DNA of 64,000 bases from Arthrobacter yangruifuii (GCF_009192775.1 NZ_VTFX01000005.1:1-64000); one strand, 5' to 3'. Shown: positions 16,361 to 25,156, counted from the first letter of the stretch. The notes: generated from the letters alone by a model not told the origin. Program-made: numbers and translations.

Positions 16361-16598
16361 CCCCTCTCCGCGTTCATGACATCTCACGCGTGCCGCCGCC
16401 CAGATCGTCTTGCCCACCATCATCAACGCGCAGACTGGAAGCCGCCGAAGATTCCAGGATGAGGGCATGCCGGTGAACGAGCGGTCACCCGGACCATGGG
16501 CGTCGTCCTTCAGCGGCTGACACGCACAGGCGGCAGGGAGGCGCCGCCGTCGTATCTAAAATGAACAGCAGAACCTGCCCACGTTGAAGGAGTCTCAC
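16361..16598. other. intergenic stretch between amiE and the histidine phosphatase gene
   Basis: There is no gene in these 238 bases. A plus-strand frame at about 16390-16495 reads like a worn protein piece (AAAQIVLPTIINAQTG) and may be a remnant. TATCTAAAAT at 16553-16562 is a possible -10 region for the following gene. Confidence 0.35.
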
Positions 16599-17423
16599 AT
16601 GGTCATGCCCCGGAATCTGTTCCTCGTCCGCCACGGACAGAGTGAAGCTAACGTGATGCAGCGGGCGGCCAAGGCGGGGGACCCCAGCCTGTACAACGAA
16701 GAGACGATGACCGTCCCGGACAGGTCCTGGCGGCTCACGGACCTCGGGGTACAGCAGGCCAAGGTGGCCGGAGCCTGGATTGCCGAACAGAATATCGAGT
16801 TCGACCGTGCCATGGTCTCCGTGTACACCCGGACCCGTGAGACTGCCGCGCATCTGGGATTGGATGTGCGCTGGGAGGAGAACCGCGTGATCCGTGAACG
16901 GTCCTGGGGCGAGATCGGGTCCATGTCGAAGCAGGACTTTGCGCGCAAGTACTCGCAGAACGCCGCGTACCGGGACAGTGATCCGCTGTACTGGGCTCCG
17001 CCGGCAGGCGAATCCATTGCGAATGTTGCCGAGAACCGGGTACGGAATATCCTGAGCACCCTGCACCGCGAAAACGCCCGGGACAACGTTCTGCTGGTTA
17101 CCCATGGGGAATTCATGTGGGCTACGCGGCTGGTCCTGGAGCGCTGGAGTGACGAGGAATTCCTGGAACGGGAGGCCGACAGGGAGCAGATGATCCACAA
17201 CTGCACCGTCCTGCAGTACACGAGCACCGATCCGAGTGACCGGAACAATGTCCGGGAGAAGCTCAACTGGGTCCGCCGCTGCTGGCCGGTGCAGGTAGAC
17301 GGCGAGTGGACCATGTTCGTGGGCGAGTGGGAAGCCTTTGACCGGAAGCGCTTCACCGGGGAGGAGCTTCTGGTGCGGGCCGAAGCAAACCGGCATTTCC
17401 TGGAGGGATCATTCGGCAGCTGA
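16599..17423 (+). CDS. histidine phosphatase superfamily protein
   Basis: The 274-residue protein has the branch-1 signature LVRHGQSEAN near the N-terminus with the phosphorylated His, an Arg in VYTRTRETAAHLG, an acidic catalytic region (RSWGEIGSM) and the second His in LLVTHGEF. It dephosphorylates a small phosphorylated compound that cannot be named. ATG 16599 has GAAGGAG 6 bases upstream. A degraded copy of its C-terminal section (EKLNWVRRCWPV...TMFVGEWE) is found at 21170-21262. Confidence 0.88.
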   Translation: MVMPRNLFLVRHGQSEANVMQRAAKAGDPSLYNEETMTVPDRSWRLTDLGVQQAKVAGAWIAEQNIEFDRAMVSVYTRTRETAAHLGLDVRWEENRVIRERSWGEIGSMSKQDFARKYSQNAAYRDSDPLYWAPPAGESIANVAENRVRNILSTLHRENARDNVLLVTHGEFMWATRLVLERWSDEEFLEREADREQMIHNCTVLQYTSTDPSDRNNVREKLNWVRRCWPVQVDGEWTMFVGEWEAFDRKRFTGEELLVRAEANRHFLEGSFGS

Positions 17424-17457
17424 GCGGGTCTTGCGGTGCATCTGCAATACTCAGGAC

Positions 17458-17832
17458 ATGGGTGCATGGGGGACAGGCATTTTCGCCAACGACACAGCCG
17501 CGGATGTCCGTGATGAATACTTCGAATACCTCGAGGACGAGGTGCCGGATGAGGAGGCGACACGTCGCCTTATCGACTCATTCGCTTACCTTCTGCGGGA
17601 GGACAACGCGGCCGAGCTGTGGGTGCCGCTTGCGGCGGCGCAGTTCCAGGTGGGTCGGCTCGACGGCCAGGTAAAGGCCGCCGCGCTCGCCGCCATTGAT
17701 GAGGGCAGCGGCCTTGACCTGTGGGAAGAAGCGGGCCCGGACGAGCTGGCCGAACGGGTGGCAGCTCTCCAGGAACTGCGGGGCCAGCTCACCGGGCCGC
17801 AGCCGGCACGGAAAACCTTCCCTACGCCCTAA
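17458..17832 (+). CDS. DUF4259 domain protein
   Basis: The 124-residue protein begins MGAWGTGIFANDTAADVRDEY, the hallmark of the DUF4259 family, and continues as an acidic helical protein. The function is unknown. It starts 34 bases after the histidine phosphatase stop with only a weak CAGGAC site. It overlaps the stop of the next, convergent gene by 4 bases. Confidence 0.85.
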   Translation: MGAWGTGIFANDTAADVRDEYFEYLEDEVPDEEATRRLIDSFAYLLREDNAAELWVPLAAAQFQVGRLDGQVKAAALAAIDEGSGLDLWEEAGPDELAERVAALQELRGQLTGPQPARKTFPTP

Positions 17833-18293
17833 TCAGTCGTGTTTCGCCGGTGCTGGTCCATCGCCTTGAAATAGGCACGTGAGGGTGCCCAGTACAAAAG
17901 CACCGTGGCTGCGACCAGGGTCAGGATGGCGCCCCAGCTCAGAAGGTTCGTCCCGGTAAGGAAAGTCAGCACCGAGACCGCGGTGTAGGCGGTAAGCAGG
18001 ATCCGGGCCCAATGATGGCCCTTGCGGATAAATCCGGCTGCCACAGACGTGACAGCGAAGCAGATGCACAGCATCACCGGCCAGACCGCACCCTCGCCGG
18101 CATTGAGAAGGATGATTCTGGTGAGAATACCCAGTGCGGTCAGGATCAAAGCGCCCAGCAGGAGGCCGAAGGACGAATCGACCTGCTTCGGCCGTATCGG
18201 CGTTCCGCCCGCCACTGCCGGGACCTGGCCTGCTTCGGCACGGCCATTGTAAGGATTGAAGTGGCTGGTGCCGGGCGGCACGTGTTTGGACAT
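17829..18293 (-). CDS. four-helix membrane protein, unknown
   Basis: The 154-residue protein has a polar N-terminus of about 40 residues, then four hydrophobic segments (FGLLLGALILTALGILTRI, VWPVMLCICFAVTSVAAGF, ILLTAYTAVSVLTFLTG, WGAILTLVAATVLLYW) and a basic tail. No family is recognised. The arrangement resembles small actinobacterial integral membrane proteins. Confidence 0.75.
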   Translation of the reverse strand: MSKHVPPGTSHFNPYNGRAEAGQVPAVAGGTPIRPKQVDSSFGLLLGALILTALGILTRIILLNAGEGAVWPVMLCICFAVTSVAAGFIRKGHHWARILLTAYTAVSVLTFLTGTNLLSWGAILTLVAATVLLYWAPSRAYFKAMDQHRRNTTD

Positions 18294-18425
18294 GTTTCCC
18301 CCATGAGAGCCTGCTGACGATTTGGCGGTTTGCCGTGATGCCCGACAGCATAGTCCGACGTTGGAGAAAGACCGCCGAACCGGCGACGGGCTTGGGTCAG
18401 CGCTCCGTTTCCACCAGCGCTCGGT

Positions 18426-18439
18426 GCAGGGGGCTCCGA
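18426..18439 (+). repeat. second copy of the tRNA-Thr 3' end (possible att site)
   Basis: The 14 bases GCAGGGGGCTCCGA match 11019-11032 exactly, 7.4 kb away and in direct orientation. They are again followed by an AAACCCC...GTCCGATCRGGAGGGGTTTT terminator. No tRNA body precedes this copy. Confidence 0.55.
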
Positions 18440-18444
18440 GCGCG

Positions 18445-18488
18445 AAACCCCTCCCGACCAGACCAAAGGTCCGATCAGGAGGGGTTTT
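18445..18488. terminator. terminator similar to the tRNA-Thr terminator
   Basis: AAACCCCTCC (18445-18454) pairs with GGAGGGGTTT, with a partly paired upper stem. The right arm GTCCGATCAGGAGGGGTTTT differs from the one at 11058-11077 by a single base. It ends the minus-strand DUF5692 gene or plus-strand read-through. Confidence 0.75.
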
Positions 18489-18503
18489 CTCATGCCCTGA
18501 AGG

Positions 18504-19475
18504 TCAGACGGTGACCGGCCGGCCTTTGGGCTCCGGCAGGACAGCCGGGGTCTCGGCGGGCAGGTTAGCGTCACGCACCTCCCGGTACGGGCGCAGGTGG
18601 GTGTACAGCTCATCGCGCAGCGGGTTGCGGTGCCGCTGGACGATGGTGAACAGCTGGTAGACCGCGACGGCGATGTTGGCCGCCAGCGAGATGGCCGACA
18701 CGACGAACAGCGCGGTCGGGTTGTGCGAGGACTCCACGGCGAACGGTGACGTGCTCACGAACGTGGGGACCGCCATCGTGAACATCATCCACAGCGCGAG
18801 GGTGTGGGCGCGGTGCTGTAGCCACGCACCCTTCTTGAGGAAGAACGCGGGGATGGTGCAGGAGATGAGCAGTGCCGCACCGGCGTAGAACGCGTGGTCA
18901 CCGACGCAGTTGTAGACGTAGGCGAAGTTCCACAGGTCGTATGCGATGATCCAGAACCACATCATGTCGGGCCAGATCATGTCCTTCGACTTGTCGCGGG
19001 ACACGATGATGCCAGTCCAGCCACAGATGGTGAGCAGGTTCAGGATGCCGGCGATGGCGTTCATGTAGTTCCAGGGACCGCCGACCATAAAGACGCCGTC
19101 GTGCATGCCCTGCAGTCCGGCCACCTCGAAGTCCCGGATGACGGCCTCGGCAATATTAATCGCCAGGATCAGCGCGGGGAACATCAACATCCAGCGGTTC
19201 TTTGCCAAACGGGGAACATACCGGATGAGCATAAAACCCAGGCACCCGAGGAGTGCCGAGTACACCTTCACCCAGTGGAACCACGTGCCTGTGGACGATC
19301 CGTCTCCTGCCGTGGTCGGCCACACGAACACGGTCAGGAGGATGGGCAGCGCCACAAAGAAGGCCAGACCGGCCCATTTCCACCGTCGCGTCACCTCGTT
19401 GAGTGCGATGAGGGCAACCAGGACGACGCCGAACATCGCCCAGGAGTACCAGGGAATTGATTCGAACAAGAACAA
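18504..19475 (-). CDS. DUF5692 family integral membrane protein
   Basis: Read from TTG 19475 (GAGAGG 6 bases upstream), the 323-residue protein has about nine hydrophobic helices. It contains the aromatic-rich segments FESIPWYSWAMFG, GPWNYMNAIAGI and WPDMMWFWIIAYDLWNFAYVYNCVGDHAFY that mark DUF5692. The function is unknown. The frame stays open upstream, but that part is not membrane-like and has no ribosome site. It is divergent from a TetR regulator, which probably controls it. Confidence 0.8.
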   Translation of the reverse strand: MFLFESIPWYSWAMFGVVLVALIALNEVTRRWKWAGLAFFVALPILLTVFVWPTTAGDGSSTGTWFHWVKVYSALLGCLGFMLIRYVPRLAKNRWMLMFPALILAINIAEAVIRDFEVAGLQGMHDGVFMVGGPWNYMNAIAGILNLLTICGWTGIIVSRDKSKDMIWPDMMWFWIIAYDLWNFAYVYNCVGDHAFYAGAALLISCTIPAFFLKKGAWLQHRAHTLALWMMFTMAVPTFVSTSPFAVESSHNPTALFVVSAISLAANIAVAVYQLFTIVQRHRNPLRDELYTHLRPYREVRDANLPAETPAVLPEPKGRPVTV

Positions 19476-19601
19476 CTTGGACCTCTCCGTTTCGGGCCCG
19501 CGGCATGCGTGCCTTCTTATTCGAAGGTAAAAAAACCGCGCTGTGCCGTCATTAGACAGTTGAAGCGATGTGTCCAAAAACGCCCGGTGCTACCGTCAGG
19601 C

Positions 19602-20213
19602 ATGACCGATGAGGGCATCAACGCGCAGAGGGGTGCGAGGGCGCGAGCAGCTCTGGCGGCCGCGCTCAAAGCCCGGCTGCGCACCGAGCCGCTCGACAAG
19701 GTGATGGTTACCGAACTGACGCGGGACTGCGGACTGACGCGACAGGCGTTTTATTACCATTTCCCCGATGTGCGCCAGCTCGCCGTCTGGGTGTTCGAGA
19801 CCGAGGTTGCCCAACAGGTCCGCGCATTCGCGTCCGAGGTGGGATGGGCCGACGGGCTGGTGCGACTGATGCTATATCTGCGCGAGAACCGCTCATCGAC
19901 GCTGGGGGTGCTCAACGGGCTGGGCCAGCCCGGGTTGGAGCGGTTCCTGTTTCGGCAGATGCGGCCCGTTACCGAGGCCGTGATGGACCGCGACGGCGGC
20001 GGGCCGGCACGCCAGCAGGACCGCGTGCTGGTGGCTGACTTCTACACCTCGGCCGTGCTCGCCGTCGTGCTCCGATGGGTCGCGGACGGCATGGTCGAAC
20101 ACCCCTACCGTGTGGTCGGGGATCTCGAGATCATGTTGCACGGCGCCGTGCGGGAGTCGGTGCGCAGGTTGGACGCACGTGCTGCGCCGCAGGGCACGAA
20201 GAAGCCGCGGTGA
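19602..20213 (+). CDS. TetR family regulator
   Basis: A 203-residue protein from ATG 19602. The N-terminal helix-turn-helix is clear (VMVTELTRDCGLTRQAFYYHFPDVRQLAVWV), and the C-terminal part resembles the DhaS-type TetR C-terminal domain (FYTSAVLAVVLRWVADGMVEHP). The start has only a weak CAGG site; an upstream frame exists but is not protein-like. The gene is divergent from the DUF5692 gene. GACA-N12-TGTC around 19554-19573 between them could be its operator. Confidence 0.85.
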   Translation: MTDEGINAQRGARARAALAAALKARLRTEPLDKVMVTELTRDCGLTRQAFYYHFPDVRQLAVWVFETEVAQQVRAFASEVGWADGLVRLMLYLRENRSSTLGVLNGLGQPGLERFLFRQMRPVTEAVMDRDGGGPARQQDRVLVADFYTSAVLAVVLRWVADGMVEHPYRVVGDLEIMLHGAVRESVRRLDARAAPQGTKKPR

Positions 20214-20219
20214 ACGTTC

Positions 20220-21005
20220 TTACTTGGTTGTCACGGTCGGTTCCGCGTCGTGGTAGTTAAACGTCCAGCCATCCACTTTCCACTCACCGTCCACGTTCCT
20301 CATCCCGTACCACGATGGGTACGAAACCACAGCCATCCGCCCGTCTACCAAGGTGACCTCGTAGTCGAGGTACGCGCGGATGTTGATGTCGACCGGGTGG
20401 CCTTCCTGCCTGCCAAAAACGTGGGAAATCCGCGGGGTCAACTGCATGCCGCTGGAGACATCGAAGGGGATTGCATCTGAAGGTCCCCCGCCGACTTCGC
20501 CCAGATGGAAAGGGTAGTAGATCTGCTCACTCGGCGGGGCTGTATCGTCGCCTTCTTTTTCATGTAGCGCGGTGTACGCGAGCCCGTCCGCAGCAGCCTT
20601 TCGCAGTGGTTCAAGGTGCTCCGGTGCCACGAAGTGTTCGGCATCTTTCAGGCTTCCCTGGATTTTGTCCCTGTCCGGGCCGGCTATGTAGGTCTGGCGT
20701 TCGTTGGCGAGCCACTGTACTTGCAGAAAGACTGTGAGTGCCTCGGCCACAGCCTCAGCAGACTGATCCTCGCCCATCTGCCACTGGATGCCGAACTGGG
20801 CGGGATCCGCCACAATCTTTGCTGCATCCACTCCGAAAGGCTGGGCAGGAAGCCGGTCCAGGGGATCGATGAACGGTGATGCTGAGGCTTCCACCGGGGT
20901 CGAGGTGCCGGTGGGCTCCGTAACTGAGGCATCGGCGTCCGAACCGCATCCGGACGTTACCACTGCGAGTACCAGCGCAATGGCCACGTAGGCGGATTTC
21001 TTCAA
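20220..21005 (-). CDS. secreted lipoprotein, DUF6318-like
   Basis: From TTG 21005 (AGGAG 5 bases upstream) the 261-residue protein begins MKKSAYVAIALVLAVVTSGC, a signal peptide with lipobox and lipid-modified Cys20. A Ser/Thr/Pro linker and a conserved-looking extracellular domain follow (AEAVAEALTVFLQVQWLANERQTY; YPSWYGMRNVDGEWKVDGW). Such domains occur in actinobacterial DUF6318 lipoproteins of unknown function. It is convergent with the TetR gene, 6 bases apart. Confidence 0.75.
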   Translation of the reverse strand: MKKSAYVAIALVLAVVTSGCGSDADASVTEPTGTSTPVEASASPFIDPLDRLPAQPFGVDAAKIVADPAQFGIQWQMGEDQSAEAVAEALTVFLQVQWLANERQTYIAGPDRDKIQGSLKDAEHFVAPEHLEPLRKAAADGLAYTALHEKEGDDTAPPSEQIYYPFHLGEVGGGPSDAIPFDVSSGMQLTPRISHVFGRQEGHPVDINIRAYLDYEVTLVDGRMAVVSYPSWYGMRNVDGEWKVDGWTFNYHDAEPTVTTK

Positions 21006-21169
21006 GATCTCTCCTGTTCGTGGGTGCGGTAGTGTCGCCGCAATCCTGGTGTGTACGGACAGGGTGCAGTCAGTCTCCGCTGTCCGGCCAAGACTACGCG
21101 TAAGGAAGCCGGCTTCTTCTCCTGAACACCGGAACGACACGCCATCCGCCTACTCTGCAACTCCCCGGC

Positions 21170-21262
21170 CGCGAAAAGCTCAACTGGGTCCGGCGCTGTT
21201 GGCCTGTCTGCGTCGACGGCGAACGGACCATGTTCGTCGGCGGGTGGGAAGAGTTCAAAAAA
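21170..21262 (+). pseudogene. ghost of a histidine phosphatase C-terminus
   Basis: Read from 21170 the plus strand gives REKLNWVRRCWPV, then DGERTMFVGGWEEF. This nearly repeats residues in the C-terminal part of the intact histidine phosphatase at 16599-17423 (REKLNWVRRCWPV, DGEWTMFVGEWEAF). Nothing upstream continues the gene, and it runs into a terminator stem. It is a remnant of a second copy. Confidence 0.8.
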
Positions 21263-21304
21263 GGCCCGGCATCCGCACACATGCGCGGATGCCGGGCCTT
21301 TTTT
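21257..21304. terminator. strong bidirectional terminator
   Basis: A6 plus a 14-bp GC-rich stem (21263-21276 with 21285-21298), loop of 8 bases, then T6. It is symmetrical, so it stops both the minus-strand ribokinase operon and the decayed plus-strand gene. Confidence 0.93.
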
Positions 21305-21315
21305 GATGCTTTGAC

Positions 21316-22236
21316 CTACGCGGTACCCACCATTTCCGCCAGCGCCGAGTAGGAGGACTGTGCCCCCTCGCGGGTGGCAGCCAGTGCACCGGCGCGTGCC
21401 GCAAACCGGGCGGCGTCGGCCAGGGAGTCGCCGGCGGCAAGCCGGGCGGCCGTACCGGCCGTGAACGCGTCGCCGCAGCCGGTGGTGTCCACCGCGGTCA
21501 CCCGGGTGGGGGCGACGGTGACAATCCGGTCCGTACCGGCGGCAGTGCCGTCCAGGACGACGGCGCCCTCACCGCCGAGCGTGACGATGGTGCGGCGCAC
21601 ACCCAGGCCGGCGAGGGCGGCGAGGACCGCGTCCCAGTCCGACGCCGGGTCCGCCAGCCCCGTCACGAGCGCGGCTTCGTGGGCGTTGAGCAGCAGGACA
21701 TCGGTCAGGCCCAGCAGTTCGGCCGGGACCTCCCGGTACGGCGAGAGATTCAGCAGCACCTGCGCACCGGCATCGTGCCCGGCCCGGGCTGCGGCGGTGA
21801 CCGCTTCGAGCGGCACCTCCAGGCTCAGGCAGAGCACGGCGGCGTCCTCAAAGAGGTCCGCCGGCAGCTCGGCACCGGTGACCGTGCCGTTGGCGCCGGG
21901 GGAGACGATGATGGTGTTTTCCCCGGCGGCGTCCACGACGATCATGGCGGTGCCCGTGGCCGTGCCGGCGCGGCGCAGGACGCGTGAGGCATCCACGCCG
22001 GCACCGGCGGCAGCCTTGAGCAGCAGGTCCCCGTGCCCGTCTGCACCCACGGCGCCGAAAAGCCGCACATCGGCACCCAGCAGGGCGGCGGCAGCGGCCT
22101 GGTTGGCGCTCTTGCCGCCCGGAACAATGACCAGTTCCGATCCGTTCAGGGTCTCCCCGGGGGAGGGGAAACGGTCGGTACGGACGGTCAGGTCGGCATT
22201 AAGCGAGCCGACTACTACAACTTTTCCGGCGGACAT
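21316..22236 (-). CDS. rbsK: ribokinase (PfkB family)
   Basis: The 306-residue kinase phosphorylates ribose, or a similar pentose, to ribose 5-phosphate. It has the first PfkB signature (GGKSANQAAAAALLG), a GENTIIVSPGAN substrate/dimer region, and the second signature VDTTGCGDAFTAG with the catalytic Asp. As the last gene of the nucleoside hydrolase-MFS-MFS operon it would use the ribose freed from nucleosides. A strong terminator follows. Confidence 0.92.
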   Translation of the reverse strand: MSAGKVVVVGSLNADLTVRTDRFPSPGETLNGSELVIVPGGKSANQAAAAALLGADVRLFGAVGADGHGDLLLKAAAGAGVDASRVLRRAGTATGTAMIVVDAAGENTIIVSPGANGTVTGAELPADLFEDAAVLCLSLEVPLEAVTAAARAGHDAGAQVLLNLSPYREVPAELLGLTDVLLLNAHEAALVTGLADPASDWDAVLAALAGLGVRRTIVTLGGEGAVVLDGTAAGTDRIVTVAPTRVTAVDTTGCGDAFTAGTAARLAAGDSLADAARFAARAGALAATREGAQSSYSALAEMVGTA

Positions 22237-22268
22237 GCAGGGATTCTCCTTGAATCGGCAGACGGGGG

Positions 22269-23702
22269 TCAGCGGTGGTCGGTCTCGGCCGGGGCAGCGT
22301 CAACCTCGGCATCGGCGGGCCTCGGGATGAGGAAGGACGAGGCAAGGGCCAGGCCCAGGATGACCAGACCCGCAATGATACCGGCGTAGTACCCGGTGGA
22401 CCCGGCGCCGTCGGCCGGGGTGGCTGCCGTCTTCACCGCGTAGATCACGGCAAAGCTCAGCCCGGCACCGAGGTTGAAGGCGCCGGCGTTGAGTCCGGGT
22501 AGGAAGCCGGGGTTCTCCCTGGGGGAGAGCACAATGCCCAGGCCGTTGAGCATGATGTTGCTGATGCCGGCGTAGGTGATGCCAATCAGCACGGACACAC
22601 CCAGCAGGCCCAGCTTCGATTCGCTGCCGACCACCAGCAGCATGAGGGCCAGCGTGATGACAGCACCGATCATGCCGATCCGCAGCACCTTGCCGTAACC
22701 CCAGCCGGCGGCAAGCCGGCCGGCGAAGGGGCCAATAACCAGGCCCGCGATGGCGTAGGGGGTCAGGGTCCACCAGGCGGATTCCTCCGCGCCCATGCCG
22801 AAGCCCACGGCGCCGTCCTGCGCCAGGGCCGGGATAATGCCGTTGATGACGGCAAAGACACCGGTCATGGTCAGCAGGGTGGTCAGCAGCAACGCCCAGG
22901 TGGAACGCTGCTTCAACAGATAGGTGGCTACCAGCGGTTGCTCGGTGCGGTTTTCCACCTTCCAGAACGCCACAAACGCAATCACGCCGATGACTATCAG
23001 GGCCGCCACCAGCGTCCAGTTGGCGTCGGCCAGTTTGCCGGCCTCGTTGAACGCGGTCAGCAGGGTGCCCACGGAGATGACCAGGGGAACCACGCCCACC
23101 CAGTCCATCTTTTCCTTCTTCTCGGCCCGGGATTCCGGCGCCAGGAAGAAGAGCAGGGCCGTGGCGACCGCACCGACAACGGCCATGGCCCAGAAGACGG
23201 AGGCGAACCCGTGGTTTTCCGCGAGGTAGCCGCCGGCGACGGCGTCAACCCCCGCGATGCCGCCGTTGACAGCCGTGATGACACCCATCAGGGTGCCGTA
23301 CAGCCTGGGGTCGCGGATTTCCACGCGCAGCATGATCAGCGTCAGCGGCACCACTGGTCCGGAGACGCCCTGGATCAGCCGGGCCAGGAACAGCACCTCA
23401 ATGCTTGGTGCCAGGGCAGCAACCACGGAGCCGATGGTCAGGACCACCAGCATGCCGGTGAGGACTTTCTTGCGGCCGATGATGTCGCCGAGCCGGGGCA
23501 GGAAGAGGGAGAACAGGGCGGCCGCGGTGAAGAACGCGGTCTGGGTCAGACCCACGGCAGCGGACGTGGTGTCCAGTTCCTCCTCGATCCGCACCAGGGC
23601 GGGGGACAGCATGGACGCGTTCAGCTGGAACGCCACGCAGGCGGCCAGCAGGGCCGCCATCAGCGCTCCGACGTTTACCCGCCGGCGGGCGGTCTCGCTC
23701 AT
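22269..23702 (-). CDS. MFS transporter, copy 1 of a tandem pair
   Basis: The 477-residue protein is a major facilitator with 12 or more helices. Motif A appears as LPRLGDIIGRKKVLTG, and FLARLIQGVSGPVVPL resembles motif C-like segments of drug:H+ antiporters. It is highly similar to the next upstream gene throughout, with the ends differing most. Its ATG overlaps the stop of that gene (ATGA). In this operon import or export of nucleosides or their bases is the likely job, but this is inferred from context. Confidence 0.88.
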   Translation of the reverse strand: MSETARRRVNVGALMAALLAACVAFQLNASMLSPALVRIEEELDTTSAAVGLTQTAFFTAAALFSLFLPRLGDIIGRKKVLTGMLVVLTIGSVVAALAPSIEVLFLARLIQGVSGPVVPLTLIMLRVEIRDPRLYGTLMGVITAVNGGIAGVDAVAGGYLAENHGFASVFWAMAVVGAVATALLFFLAPESRAEKKEKMDWVGVVPLVISVGTLLTAFNEAGKLADANWTLVAALIVIGVIAFVAFWKVENRTEQPLVATYLLKQRSTWALLLTTLLTMTGVFAVINGIIPALAQDGAVGFGMGAEESAWWTLTPYAIAGLVIGPFAGRLAAGWGYGKVLRIGMIGAVITLALMLLVVGSESKLGLLGVSVLIGITYAGISNIMLNGLGIVLSPRENPGFLPGLNAGAFNLGAGLSFAVIYAVKTAATPADGAGSTGYYAGIIAGLVILGLALASSFLIPRPADAEVDAAPAETDHR

Positions 23703-25156
23703 GGATTCACCTCCACTTTGGCTCGGGCGGCATCCGCTTCGGCTGCCGCCGGATGGGTACCGGCCGGGGCCGGCTTGGGGATCAGGAAGGACGCGGCCAG
23801 GGCCAGGGCCAGGATCACCCCGCCGGCAACAATTCCGCCGTAGTAGCCTTCGGTGCCGGACCCGTCCGTTACCGTGGTTGCGGTCTTGGCGGCGTAAATT
23901 ACGGCGAAGCTCAGGCCGGCGCCCAGGTTAAAGGCACCCGCGTTGAGCCCGGGCAGGAAGCCGGGGTTTTCCTTCGGGGAGAGCATGACGCCCAGGCCGC
24001 TGAGCATGACGTTGCCGATGCCGGCGTAGGTGATGCCGATCAGGATGGAAATTGCCAGCAGGCCCAGCTTCGAATCGCTGCCGACCACCGGGAGCATCAG
24101 GGCCAGGGCGATCACGGAACCGACGGTGCCGATCCGCAGCACCTTGGCGTAGCCCCAGCTGCCGGCCAAGCGTCCGGCGAAGGGGCCGATGATCAGGCCG
24201 GCGATGGCGTAGGGCGTGATGGTCCACCAGGCGGATTCCTCCGCGCCCATGCCGAAGCCCACGGCGCCGTCCTGTGCCAGGGCCGGGATAATGCCGTTCA
24301 TGACGGCAAAGACGCCGGTCATGGTCAGCACGGTCGTGAGCAGCAGGGCCCAGGTGGAACGCTGCTTCAGCAGGTAGGTGGCAATCAGCGGCTGCTCGGT
24401 TCGGTTTTCGACCTTCCAGAACACGGTGAACGCAATGACGGCAACCACGATCAGGCCGATGACCAGCGGCCAGTTGGCCTCGGCCAGCTTGCCTGCCTCG
24501 TTGAAGGCCGTCAGCAGGGTGCCCACCGAGATGACCAGGGGAACCACGCCCACCCAGTCCATCTTTTCCTTCTTCTCGGCCCGGGACTCGGGCACGACGG
24601 CGAAGACGAGGGCGGCGGCAATGACGCCGACGACGGCCATGGACCAGAAGATCGACGCGAACCCGTGGTTCTGCGCCAGATAGCCGCCGGCAATGGCATC
24701 CACGCCCGCGATTCCGCCGTTGACGGCGGCAATGACACCCATCAGGGTGCCGTACTGCTTGGGGTCGCGGATTTCCACGCGCAGCATGATCATGGACAGC
24801 GCAACTGTGGGTCCGGAGACGCCCTGGATCAGCCGGGCCAGGAACAGCACCTCGATGCTCGGTGCGAGGGCGGCAATGACGGAGCCGATGGTCAGGACCA
24901 CCAGCATGCCGGTGAGGACTTTCCTGCGGCCGATGATGTCGCCGAGCCGGGGCAGGAAGAGGGAGAACAGGGCGGCCGCGGTGAAGAACGCGGTCTGCGT
25001 CAGGGCCACGGCAGCGGACGTGGTGTCCAGCTCCTGCTCAATGGTGAACAGGGCGGGGGAGAGCATGGAGGCGTTCAGCTGGAACGCCACGCAGGCAGCC
25101 AGCAGGGCCGCCATGAGCGCTCCGACGTTTACCCGGCGTCGGGTCATTTCACTCAC
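23699..25156 (-). CDS. MFS transporter, copy 2 of a tandem pair
   Basis: A 485-residue major facilitator. The GTG at 25156 gives MSEMTRRRVNVGALM, which aligns with the copy-1 start MSETARRRVNVGALM and overlaps the nucleoside hydrolase stop (GTGA). Long stretches are identical to copy 1 (for example VLTGMLVVLTIGSV, GIAGVDA, MGAEESAWWT). The duplication looks recent or maintained by gene conversion. The much longer open frame upstream is antisense read-through. Confidence 0.88.
   Translation of the reverse strand: MSEMTRRRVNVGALMAALLAACVAFQLNASMLSPALFTIEQELDTTSAAVALTQTAFFTAAALFSLFLPRLGDIIGRRKVLTGMLVVLTIGSVIAALAPSIEVLFLARLIQGVSGPTVALSMIMLRVEIRDPKQYGTLMGVIAAVNGGIAGVDAIAGGYLAQNHGFASIFWSMAVVGVIAAALVFAVVPESRAEKKEKMDWVGVVPLVISVGTLLTAFNEAGKLAEANWPLVIGLIVVAVIAFTVFWKVENRTEQPLIATYLLKQRSTWALLLTTVLTMTGVFAVMNGIIPALAQDGAVGFGMGAEESAWWTITPYAIAGLIIGPFAGRLAGSWGYAKVLRIGTVGSVIALALMLPVVGSDSKLGLLAISILIGITYAGIGNVMLSGLGVMLSPKENPGFLPGLNAGAFNLGAGLSFAVIYAAKTATTVTDGSGTEGYYGGIVAGGVILALALAASFLIPKPAPAGTHPAAAEADAARAKVEVNP

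Noticed and set aside
11019-18439. Complete integrative element with its own integrase
   Set aside because: No integrase, excisionase or transposase is encoded between the repeats. Only the repeat and terminator duplication supports an insertion, so it is reported as a possible relic.
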